Shown here in pieces: positions 45,640 through 52,417 of a stretch of 52,417 nucleotides of DNA. The DNA is from Aurantimonas coralicida (lineage in GTDB: Bacteria; Pseudomonadota; Alphaproteobacteria; Rhizobiales; Rhizobiaceae). Numbering within the stretch: the stretch's first letter is position 1; each line of letters opens with the position of its first letter. A model generated the notes under the pieces. The model was not told the origin of the DNA, made no database searches, and worked only from the letters and a program-made list of their open reading frames with translations. A program made the position numbers and the translations under genes. The stretch is taken from NCBI GenBank assembly GCA_011050685.1, contig DRFF01000134.1:1-52417 (forward strand). The letters run 5' to 3'.

Positions 45640-47811
45640 ATGTCCGAAATGATCGACGTCCACGACCTCAAGGTTGCGGCCATCCTGAAGACTTTCATCG
45701 ACACGGAAGCTTTGCCGGACACCGGGATCGCGCCGGATGTCTTCTGGAAGGGGACGTCGGACATCCTCAACGGGCTCGCGCCGCGCAATCGGGAGTTGCT
45801 GCGGATCCGCCAGGACATGCAAGCCAAGATCGACGACTGGCACCGCGAGCGCCGCGGCAAACCAATCGACATGAAGGAATACAAGGCGTTCCTGGGCGAC
45901 CTCGGCTATCTGGTGCCGGAAGGTCCGGACTTTGCCATCGAGACCGACAACGTCGATCCGGAAATCGCGCTGATCCCCGGTCCGCAGCTCGTCGTGCCGC
46001 TGATGAACGCGCGCTACACACTGAACGCGGCCAATGCCCGCTGGGCCTCGCTCTATGACGCACTCTACGGCACCGACGCGATGGGCGATCTGCCCGAGGG
46101 CAAGGGCTACGACCGGGCGCGGGGCGCGCGCGTCGTCACCTGGGCAAAGAGCTTCCTCGACGGCTTGGCGCCGCTCGACCGGATCTCGCATATCGACGTA
46201 AAATCTTACGCCGTCGAGGACGGTACGCTGGCCGCCACCTTCAACGGCGGCAAACAGGCGCGGCTGAAGAATCCAGCCGCCTTCGCGGGGTATCGCGGCG
46301 ACGCGGCCGCGCCGACGGCGCTGCTGTTCAAGCACAACGGCTTGCATCTGGAAGTGACCATTGATGCGACCAACCGGATCGGCAAGAACGATCCGGCGAA
46401 CGTCGCCGACATGGTGATGGAATCGGCGATCACGACGATCTGCGATTGCGAGGATTCGATCGCCGCGGTCGACGCCGAGGACAAGACCGCCGTCTATCGC
46501 AACTGGCTAGGCCTGATGAAGGGCGACCTGACGGACAGCTTCGAGAAGGGCGGCGAGACCGTGACCCGGCGGCTCAACCCGGATCGCGACTATGTCGGCG
46601 CCGACGGCGCGGCCCTCACTCTGCCCGGCCGCTCGCTGCTCCTGATCCGCAATGTCGGCCACCTGATGACCAACCCGGCCATCCAGCTCAAGGATGGCAG
46701 CGAGGTGCCGGAGGGCATCATGGACGCGGTGATCACTGCGATGATCGCCATGCACGATCTCAAGAAGACCGGCGGCATCCGCAATTCGCGTGCCGGCTCG
46801 ATCTACATCGTCAAGCCGAAGATGCACGGGCCGGACGAGGTCGCCTTCTCCGACGAGATCTTCGGCCGCGTCGAGGATTTGCTCGGCCTTGCCCGTTACA
46901 CGCTCAAGATGGGCATCATGGACGAAGAGCGCCGCACGACGGTCAACCTCAAGGAGTGTATCCGCGCCGCCAAGCATCGGGTGTTCTTTATCAACACCGG
47001 CTTCCTCGACCGCACCGGCGACGAGATCCACACCTCGATGGAAGCCGGGCCGATGGTCCGCAAGACCGTGATGAAGGACCGCACCTGGATCAAAGCCTAT
47101 GAGGACTGGAACGTCGATGTGGGTCTTGCCTGCGGCCTGACCGGCAAGGCGCAGATCGGCAAGGGCATGTGGGCGATGCCGGCGAGGATGCACGACATGC
47201 TGGCCCAGAAGATCGCCCATCCGCAGGCCGGCGCCAACACCGCCTGGGTGCCGAGCCCGACCGCCGCGACGCTGCACGCGACGCACTACCACAAGGTCGA
47301 CGTCCTCGCCTGGCAGGAGGCGATCGCCAGGAAGGGCAGCCGGGCGGTCCTCTCCGACATCCTCACCATCCCACTCTCCAACCGCGCCAATTGGCCCGAG
47401 GAGCAGATCCGGGGCGAACTGGAGAACAATGCGCAAGGTATCCTCGGCTACGTCGTGCGCTGGATCGACCAGGGCGTCGGCTGCTCGACCGTGCCCGACA
47501 TCAACGATGTCGGCCTGATGGAGGACCGCGCCACCTGCCGCATCTCTTCCCAGCACATCGCCAACTGGCTGCATCATGGCGTCGTTTCCAAGGACGAGGT
47601 GATGGACGCGATGAAGAAGATGGCCAGGAAGGTCGACGAGCAGAACGCCGGCGATTCGAACTACGAACCGATGTCGGAAAATTTCGACGGCTCGATCGCC
47701 TTCAAGGCGGCCTGCGACCTGGTCTTCGAGGGACGCGAACAACCGTCCGGCTATACCGAGCCGGTCCTGCATCGCCGCCGGCTGGAGAAGAAGGCGCAAG
47801 CGGCAGGATAG
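45640..47811 (+). CDS. glcB: Malate synthase G
   Basis: A 723-residue single-chain malate synthase, the normal length for isoform G. It condenses glyoxylate and acetyl-CoA to malate and CoA. Blocks include [45 protein letters not shown] and [20 protein letters not shown], with [26 protein letters not shown] late in the chain. Glycolate oxidase and isocitrate lyase genes are not in the window. Lying after the C5-acid island, it could use the acetyl-CoA released by citramalyl-CoA cleavage. It probably ends at the hairpin near 47950. Confidence 0.94.
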   Translation: MSEMIDVHDLKVAAILKTFIDTEALPDTGIAPDVFWKGTSDILNGLAPRNRELLRIRQDMQAKIDDWHRERRGKPIDMKEYKAFLGDLGYLVPEGPDFAIETDNVDPEIALIPGPQLVVPLMNARYTLNAANARWASLYDALYGTDAMGDLPEGKGYDRARGARVVTWAKSFLDGLAPLDRISHIDVKSYAVEDGTLAATFNGGKQARLKNPAAFAGYRGDAAAPTALLFKHNGLHLEVTIDATNRIGKNDPANVADMVMESAITTICDCEDSIAAVDAEDKTAVYRNWLGLMKGDLTDSFEKGGETVTRRLNPDRDYVGADGAALTLPGRSLLLIRNVGHLMTNPAIQLKDGSEVPEGIMDAVITAMIAMHDLKKTGGIRNSRAGSIYIVKPKMHGPDEVAFSDEIFGRVEDLLGLARYTLKMGIMDEERRTTVNLKECIRAAKHRVFFINTGFLDRTGDEIHTSMEAGPMVRKTVMKDRTWIKAYEDWNVDVGLACGLTGKAQIGKGMWAMPARMHDMLAQKIAHPQAGANTAWVPSPTAATLHATHYHKVDVLAWQEAIARKGSRAVLSDILTIPLSNRANWPEEQIRGELENNAQGILGYVVRWIDQGVGCSTVPDINDVGLMEDRATCRISSQHIANWLHHGVVSKDEVMDAMKKMARKVDEQNAGDSNYEPMSENFDGSIAFKAACDLVFEGREQPSGYTEPVLHRRRLEKKAQAAG

Positions 47812-47862
47812 CCCTGCCGTCACCGGCCGCACATTGCCCTGGAATCAGGGGCGAGAAAGAAA

Positions 47863-47888
47863 AGAGACCCGTCTGGTGACGGGTCTCT
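47863..47888 (-). terminator. Stem-loop serving the minus strand between convergent genes
   Basis: AGAGACCCGTC (47863-47873) pairs with GACGGGTCTCT (47878-47888), loop TGGT, an 11-bp perfect stem. On the minus strand a T-rich TTTCTTTCT follows, so it suits the exported-protein gene at 47986. Confidence 0.6.
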
Positions 47889-47946
47889 CCACTGCCGGCG
47901 GATTTCCGGTTGAACGGGGACGGGATCCAGACGATCGCGCCGGTTC

Positions 47947-47970
47947 GAGGGGGCGTGCCCCCTCGCTTTT
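47947..47970 (+). terminator. Intrinsic terminator candidate for glcB
   Basis: GAGGGGG (47947-47953) pairs with CCCCCTC (47958-47964) around CGTG, followed by GCTTTT on the plus strand. Confidence 0.55.
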
Positions 47971-47985
47971 GCCTGGACGCGTCGC

Positions 47986-48375
47986 TTAGTTGGACTGCGT
48001 CGGCAGGCTCTGCTGCACGGCCTGGTTCAGAGCGTCGTTGGTGCTCTGAGCATCGCAGGACTTGTCGCCCTTGTCGTTGCTGCTGGCGATCGCGTTGACC
48101 TCCAGTTCGCAAACCGCGGCGGCGACGCTGATCGGCACCTGTACGGAGCCGACATCGATAACGTCCTGCGCCTGCACGGTCAGGTCGTTGAGGGCCGAGA
48201 GATCGTTGGCGATGTTCTGCGCGATGTCGTTGTTGCTGATATCGACGACGACGAGGCCCTTGCCGCCGCCGGCATCGATCTTGTTGTTGCCGGCGTTGGT
48301 TGAATTGGCCTGGGCAAAGGCCGAGCCGCCCATGGCGAGCGCGACGACGGTGGCGAGTGCTGTGGTCTTGAACAT
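47986..48375 (-). CDS. Small exported Asn-rich protein of unknown function
   Basis: A 129-residue protein with a signal peptide (MFKTTALATVVALAMGGSAFA). The mature part of about 107 residues is rich in Asn, Asp, Ser and Val: NAGNNKIDAGGGKGLVVVD, SNNDIAQNIANDLSALND, then VQVPISVAAAVCELEVNAIA, a strand-rich segment with Cys. A second Cys lies near the C-terminus. GGAG lies 6 nt before ATG 48375. I do not recognise a named family; the VQVP/Cys segment recalls surface-active secreted proteins but this is only a pattern. Monocistronic. Confidence 0.65.
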   Translation of the reverse strand: MFKTTALATVVALAMGGSAFAQANSTNAGNNKIDAGGGKGLVVVDISNNDIAQNIANDLSALNDLTVQAQDVIDVGSVQVPISVAAAVCELEVNAIASSNDKGDKSCDAQSTNDALNQAVQQSLPTQSN

Positions 48376-48740
48376 TGTAAGCTCCATTCCTCGAGTTGAG
48401 CTGTCCCTGTCGGCACCTCTAACCAACTGATTGCAGGAGCGTTCCCGGCATTGATCCAAAAAATCACAGCGCCGTGATATGACCCCCTTACGGTCACAGA
48501 CGCGGCGTATTTTTGCCGCCCATGCGGCCTTTTACGGCATCCTTGAAGGGTCTGTCGTCGAGCGCCGAAGAGGGGCGTGGGGGCCACAGGGGGGTACTGC
48601 CGCGTCCCAGCCTCTCTTGCCTCGCCCTGGATGAAGTTTCACCAGACGCCCATGAAAAAGCCGCCGGAGGGATGCCCTCCGGCGGCTGTTCGTATCATGG
48701 GAGCGGTGCGGAGATTGGCCGCGCCGCGGCCGGAAAAACC
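48376..48740. other. Intergenic region upstream of the exported protein, ending in the phaZ terminator
   Basis: About 365 bp. It contains the presumed promoter of the exported-protein gene near 48430-48480 with a small ATCAC/GTGAT inverted repeat, and the phaZ terminator at 48655-48687. No coding frame of note. Confidence 0.4.
48655..48687 (-). terminator. Intrinsic terminator of the PHA depolymerase gene
   Basis: A perfect 13-bp stem, AGCCGCCGGAGGG paired with CCCTCCGGCGGCT, has a 3-nt loop. On the minus strand it is followed directly by a T-run (plus-strand AAAAA at 48655-48659). Textbook Rho-independent form. Confidence 0.85.
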
Positions 48741-50681
48741 CTATCGGCGGCTGCGCGGCTTCGCCGCTGCGCTGGCGCTGGCCGCACGCCGGGCACGGCG
48801 ATTAGGGCCTCCCGCTTTGGCGGAGTTGGATTTGGCGGGCGCCGGTTCGCCGTTTTGCGGTGCAGATACGCGCTGGGCGGCCGTCTTGGCCGCAGCTGGC
48901 TTCGGAGCCTGGGGATCGCCGCCTTTGTTCGGCGTCTCCTGCTGAAGCTTGGGGGCGGAGTTGGCAGCGGCTTTCACCGGCTGGGTCTTCGCCGGGTTGG
49001 CCGCAGGCGTCTCGGCGCCGGGCTTGGGCGCCGACGCTTCAGCGAAGAGGTTCGGCTCTGAATCATTCGCCGCCCGTTTCGCTTTCGAGCCCGACGCTTT
49101 GGATGTCTGATCCTTCGGCTTTTTGGCTGTCTTGGCGGCAGACGTTGTCTTTCCCGCATCTCTTACCGATGACGCAGCCTTGGTGTTGGCCGCGGCAGCG
49201 TTTGCGTTGTCGGCAGACCGTCCAGCCTTCGCCTTCGCCGCCTTACCGGCCTTTGCTGTCTTGTCGGCCTTCGCCTTTGTCTCAGGAGCCGGCGTCGCCG
49301 CTGTCGGCGCTTCGTCGGCGGCGGCCAGCTTGGCGACGTCGGTCTCACCGATGATGGTCTTGCCGAGCTTTTCGGCCTTTGCCTCGCGCTCGGCAACGGC
49401 GCCCTCGCGCCGCGGTGCCACATCCTTGTGCGGCTGGGTCGCGTTGGCGTGGGTGGTCCCGTGCGTCAGCGCGAAATCGACGATGCGCGGGCAAATCTCG
49501 GCACGGAAGCGCGAGCCGTTGAAGACGCCGTAATGACCGACCTTCGGCTGCACGTAGTGGACACGCATGTCGGCCGGGATGTTCGAGCAGAGCCGCTGCG
49601 CCGCCTCGGTCTGGCCGACGCCGGAAATGTCGTCGTTCTCGCCCTCGACGGTGAGCAGCGCCGTGCGCTTGATCTTGGTGAGGTCGATGCGCTTGCCGCG
49701 ATGCATCATCTCGCCCTTCGGCAGCGAATGCTTGATGAACACCTCGTCGACGGTCTGCAGATAGAACTCGGCGGTCAGATCCATCACCGCGTTGTATTCG
49801 TCGTAGAATTCACGGTGCTTGTCGGCTGAATCGCCGTCGTCCTTCACCATGTGCCAGAAAAATTCCTTGTGGGCGGTCATGTGCCGGTCGAGATTCATCG
49901 ACATGAAGCCGGTCAGCTGCAGGAAGCCCGGATAGACGGGCCGCGTGAAGCCCGGCTGCGGAAACGGCACCGTCATGATGACGTTGTCGCGGAACCAGTC
50001 GATGCCTTTTTCCTCGGCCAGCCGGTTGACCGCGGTCGGGTTGATGCGCGTATCGATCGGACCGCCCATCAGCGTCATCGTCGCCGGGGCACAATCGTCC
50101 TCGTCCGCTTCCATCAGCGCGGTCGCCATCATCACAGGAACGGCCGGCTGGCAGACGCCGATGATGTGGGTATCAGGCCCGAGGAACTGGAGCATCTCGA
50201 TGAGATAGTCGACATAGTCGTCAAGGTCGAAACGACCGGCGGTCACCGGAACATGACGGGCGTCGTTCCAATCAGTGATGTAGACGTCGCCATAGGGAAG
50301 CAGCGCTTCCACCGTGCCGCGCAGCAGCGTCGCGTAATGGCCCGACATCGGCGCGACAAGCAGAAACCGTGGGTCCTTGCCGTGCCGCTTGGGCAGTTCG
50401 CGGTCGAAATGCAGCAGCCGGCCGAAGGGCTTCTCCCAGACGACCTTGTCCTGCACCGGCACGCGTTGACCGGCGACGAAGGTTTCGTCGAGGCCGAATT
50501 CCGGTTTGCCATAGACCCGCGTGGTCCGCTCGAACAGTTCGGCCGCAGCCGCGATGGAGCGCCCGGCCGTGGTCTGCGACAGTGGATTGAGCGGGTTCTG
50601 ATAGAACAGCCGCGTGACGTCGGCCATGGCGCGAAGCGGTGTGAGCGCCGCGTGATTCCATTCGTAAAAGTGATACAACAT
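48741..50681 (-). CDS. phaZ: Intracellular polyhydroxyalkanoate depolymerase with long Ala/Lys-rich tail
   Basis: A 646-residue protein. Residues 1-410 are an alpha/beta-hydrolase of the intracellular PHB depolymerase type. The nucleophile is Cys177 in GVCQPAV, with Asp350 or Asp351 (EGENDDISG) and His383 (VGHYGVF) completing the triad. It degrades stored PHA granules. Residues about 415-646 are a low-complexity tail rich in Ala, Lys, Pro and Thr ending in Arg-rich GGPNRRARRAASAS, absent from typical members of about 410 residues. GGGAG lies 5 nt before ATG 50681. A strong terminator follows. Confidence 0.9.
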   Translation of the reverse strand: MLYHFYEWNHAALTPLRAMADVTRLFYQNPLNPLSQTTAGRSIAAAAELFERTTRVYGKPEFGLDETFVAGQRVPVQDKVVWEKPFGRLLHFDRELPKRHGKDPRFLLVAPMSGHYATLLRGTVEALLPYGDVYITDWNDARHVPVTAGRFDLDDYVDYLIEMLQFLGPDTHIIGVCQPAVPVMMATALMEADEDDCAPATMTLMGGPIDTRINPTAVNRLAEEKGIDWFRDNVIMTVPFPQPGFTRPVYPGFLQLTGFMSMNLDRHMTAHKEFFWHMVKDDGDSADKHREFYDEYNAVMDLTAEFYLQTVDEVFIKHSLPKGEMMHRGKRIDLTKIKRTALLTVEGENDDISGVGQTEAAQRLCSNIPADMRVHYVQPKVGHYGVFNGSRFRAEICPRIVDFALTHGTTHANATQPHKDVAPRREGAVAEREAKAEKLGKTIIGETDVAKLAAADEAPTAATPAPETKAKADKTAKAGKAAKAKAGRSADNANAAAANTKAASSVRDAGKTTSAAKTAKKPKDQTSKASGSKAKRAANDSEPNLFAEASAPKPGAETPAANPAKTQPVKAAANSAPKLQQETPNKGGDPQAPKPAAAKTAAQRVSAPQNGEPAPAKSNSAKAGGPNRRARRAASASAAAKPRSRR

Positions 50682-50773
50682 CAATCTCCCGCTATGCCTT
50701 CCAAGTATATTAACAAATTTGCTGCAATGCACAAATATAGGAATTCGTCGGTGATTTTCCAGCGGGTCGCTCT

Positions 50774-51264
50774 CTAGAGCCATTTGACCCATACGATCGG
50801 GCTGTCGAGGTCACCGCTCTGCGGTAACCCAGGGGCAGCCCGATACGCCAGTCTATCCTGAAGTTCCTTACGCGAGACCGTCATGAAACCGTCACGCTCA
50901 TAAAGCGCCGCATTGCAGCAGTTGTCGACAGTAGCTGGTATGCCAACGGCCCGATGGTCGAACCACCGTGCCCTCTGCGTCACAGCGGCGATGAGGGCGC
51001 GGGCGATGCCCCGGCCTCGGTGCGGCGTTAGGACGCGGTGAGCGGCGAGCCAATAGAGATCCCCCGCTCTTGCGCCGCGGCGTAGCCCACGGGTTGGCCG
51101 TCGCGCTTGGCCGCGGCGACGAAAATTTCGTGGGACAGCAGGAATCGGACGAAATCCGGCAGCGACGATCGCACCGCTGGTGTTTCGTTCGAAGGCTCCG
51201 GCGGCCCGGTGGCTGCCTCTTGGCGGATCGCCAGCAATGAATCGGCCTCGCCGGGCTCCATCAT
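50774..51264 (-). pseudogene. Frameshifted GNAT N-acetyltransferase
   Basis: The N-terminal part (from ATG 51264, MMEPGEADSLLAIRQEA) reads to AAAQERG and then loses frame at a run of five Gs (plus-strand CCCCC, 51061-51065). In the next frame the sequence continues as DLYWLAAHRVLTPHRGRGIARALIAAV, the acetyl-CoA-binding motif, then ALYERDGFMTVSRKELQ to stop 50774. One extra base in the run would restore a normal GNAT of about 165 residues. It is either a recent pseudogene, a slippage-controlled gene or a sequencing error. Confidence 0.8.
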
Positions 51265-51355
51265 GCGAATGCGGTAGCTTTCGGCGCCAGACCCTCGAAC
51301 GCCTTGCGCCCCGGCTTCTTGCCCATGGCTTCCCCGTGCCGGAGAGCGGCGGCTG

Positions 51356-51403
51356 GATCACATCAAATCGGATCGATCTTATCCGATTTCCTATGATGTG
51401 ATC
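51356..51403. repeat. 48-bp palindromic element
   Basis: GATCACATCA (51356-51365) pairs with TGATGTGATC (51394-51403), and AATCGGAT (51366-51373) pairs with ATCCGATT (51381-51388), with a 7-nt apical loop and a 5-nt bulge on the right. It lies upstream of the GNAT remnant. It may be a dispersed palindromic repeat or a regulatory hairpin; there is no other copy in the window. Confidence 0.55.
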
Positions 51404-51494
51404 GACTTCCATTGCCGAGCCCGCCAACCGTGTGGTCGGCTCCAACTATGAAGTGCATGGACTGTAGTCGCGGCACCAGCTCATGAGCAAGGGC

Positions 51495-51833
51495 TCAGAT
51501 CGCGATGATCGCGGCACCCACCATGCGGCCGGTCTCGAGGTCGACATGGGCTTCTGCGGCTTGATCAAGACGGTACTCCCGCCCAATCCCAGCGGTAATG
51601 TTCCGTTGTATCATAGCCAGTACTTCCTTCGCAGCGTCGCGGTAGATATCCTTGTCGCTCGCATAGCTCATGATGCTCGGCCGGGAGAAACAGATCGCCC
51701 GCAAGGGCGCGAACTCCTCAATGGTGAGCGGCGGGATCGGGCCGGCAGCCTGACCGATGCTGGCGACAGTGCCGAGGGGTCGGGCGCAGGCAAGGGTCTT
51801 GCGCAACATTTTTCCGCCGATACCATCGAAAAT
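51495..51833 (-). pseudogene. Quinone oxidoreductase (zinc-type MDR) C-terminal fragment
   Basis: About 113 codons match the last third of an NADPH:quinone oxidoreductase: IFDGIGGKMLRKTLACARPLGTV, GPIPPLTIEEFAPL and YRLDQAAEAHVDLETGRMVG, ending at TGA 51495. Homology stops at about 51833. Beyond it the same frame runs into the complement of a MerR gene and is not oxidoreductase. The N-terminal catalytic domain and most of the nucleotide-binding domain are missing, so it cannot be functional. Confidence 0.8.
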
Positions 51834-52168
51834 GCGGCTTGAGCATCGACACGATACGATATTACGAGAAGGCTGGCATTTGCCCTGCCGTCCGCCGGGG
51901 GTCTGATGGAAAGCGACGCTTCTCACCCGAGGACGTGGATTGGCTAACCCTTCTCGCATCCCTTCGCGAAACAGGGATGCCGACCAAGACGATGAAATAC
52001 TTCGCCGGGCTCTACCAGCAGGGAGACGGGACGGTCTCCGAGCGGAAGAGGATGCTCCTTGAGCACGAGAAGCGTCTGCAGGTCCAACAAGCATCACTCG
52101 CGAAGTGCAGAAACCTGCTGACCCACAAGCTCGCGCGATATGACGACATACTGGGAGGAAAATCATGA
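51833..52168 (+). pseudogene. MerR-family regulator lacking its N-terminus
   Basis: The frame reads CGLSIDTIRYYEKAGICPAV and continues through RRFSPEDVDWLTLLASLRETGMPTKTMK and a coiled coil to a complete C-terminus with DDILGGKS. MerR proteins normally begin 10-15 residues earlier with the first half of the DNA-binding helix-turn-helix (M-x-I-G-E-x-A). That part is absent; only TTG at 51839 could start it. Homology begins exactly where the convergent oxidoreductase fragment ends. Its stop overlaps the SDR start (ATGA), showing the original operon. Confidence 0.75.
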
Positions 52169-52278
52169 AAATCATCGTCGTTGGAGCCGGGGGAGATATC
52201 GGCGAAGCAGCATGCGAGGAACTCGGCAGACGACACGATCTCGTCCGCGTGGGCCGTTCGAGCGGAGAAATCCAGGTA
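52165..52278 (+). pseudogene. Short-chain dehydrogenase, N-terminal fragment
   Basis: ATG 52165, with GGGAGG 6 nt upstream, begins MKIIVVGAGGDIGEAACEEL, the NAD(P)-binding Rossmann motif of an SDR, and continues RRHDLVRVGRSSGEIQV to about codon 37. After that the sequence no longer resembles an SDR and stops at codon 62. The break precedes an IS256-type transposase start about 110 bp later, so insertion of that element is the likely cause. Confidence 0.75.
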
Positions 52279-52417
52279 GTGTCCGCGCTGGTGGTGGAAA
52301 ATCGGACGTCAGAAGGTGTGACGGAGGTGGCCACCGGAATGGCCGGCTAAGGTGGAGTTGCGAGACTTCAACCTGACCGGAGCACCCGATGACCGAGGAC
52401 AGACTACCGCTAGCCGA
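52276..52417 (+). mobile_element. Left end of a probable IS256-family insertion sequence (continues beyond window)
   Basis: The element is inferred from the transposase start at 52389 and the abrupt end of SDR homology near 52276. The terminal repeat cannot be fixed without the right end; a sequence beginning near GTAGTGTCCGC is the candidate. The leader between boundary and transposase is non-coding. Confidence 0.6.
52389..52417 (+). CDS. IS256-family transposase (first codons only)
   Basis: ATG 52389, with GGAG 7 nt upstream, reads MTEDRLPLA before the window ends. This opening is one I recall for rhizobial IS256-type Mutator-like transposases, in which AELLxKAGxGDFLR usually follows. Only nine residues are visible, so the call rests on this short match plus the broken SDR next to it. 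Confidence 0.6.

Noticed and set aside
51834-52334. Long minus-strand frame continuing the oxidoreductase fragment
   Set aside because: Only the part up to about 51833 resembles an oxidoreductase; beyond it the frame is the complement of MerR and SDR sequence.

Overview
This is a 52.4 kb stretch of a high-GC alphaproteobacterial chromosome, most likely from the Hyphomicrobiales (Rhizobiales). The grounds are rhizobial-type FrcBCA and XylFHG sugar ABC transporters, each beside a ROK repressor, a tripartite tricarboxylate transporter, an intracellular polyhydroxyalkanoate depolymerase with a catalytic cysteine, two TTAA-N7-TTAA sites of the CtrA type, and about 104-bp RIME-like intergenic repeats. 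Genus and family cannot be fixed by eye. No rRNA, tRNA, CRISPR array or prophage was seen.

Layout. 1-4017: ROK regulator (cut by the window edge) divergent from frcBCA, with a palindromic operator candidate between them. 4117-6160: a GST, an MltB-type transglycosylase and a gene-poor gap. 6161-8677: a three-PAS GGDEF-EAL protein. 8675-11000: a repeat-rich stretch with a universal stress protein, a small exported protein and a structured non-coding segment. 11115-13212: an isolated TadE-TadE-TadG unit. 13503-18001: a class A PBP with an upstream CtrA-type site, a MipA/OmpV porin-like protein and a fasciclin protein. 18002-19396: an M20 peptidase. 19539-24321: xylGHF divergent from a ROK xylR. 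24321-27436: a di-haem cytochrome and an FG-GAP/ASPIC protein translationally coupled behind xylR. 27446-30003: modABC. 30077-33147: a ribokinase-like kinase, a cupin, a peroxiredoxin-like protein and a cytochrome P460 family protein.

33203-47811 looks like a catabolic island for C5 branched dicarboxylates (mesaconate, itaconate, citramalate). It holds two family III CoA-transferases, an MmgE/PrpD protein, a class I fumarase/mesaconase-type hydro-lyase, a MaoC-type itaconyl/mesaconyl-CoA hydratase, an HMG-CoA-lyase-type citramalyl-CoA lyase candidate and a TctCBA transporter. An orphan TAXI binding protein, a small ParDE-like pair and malate synthase G follow. Together the enzymes could take an imported C5 diacid to pyruvate plus acetyl-CoA, with malate synthase able to use the acetyl-CoA. 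This is inferred from family membership and clustering.

47986-50681 carries a small exported protein and a PHA depolymerase with a roughly 230-residue Ala/Lys-rich tail. 50774-52417 is decaying sequence: a frameshifted GNAT gene, a quinone oxidoreductase tail fused head to head with a MerR gene lacking its start, an SDR cut after about 37 codons, and the first codons of an IS256-type transposase at the window edge.
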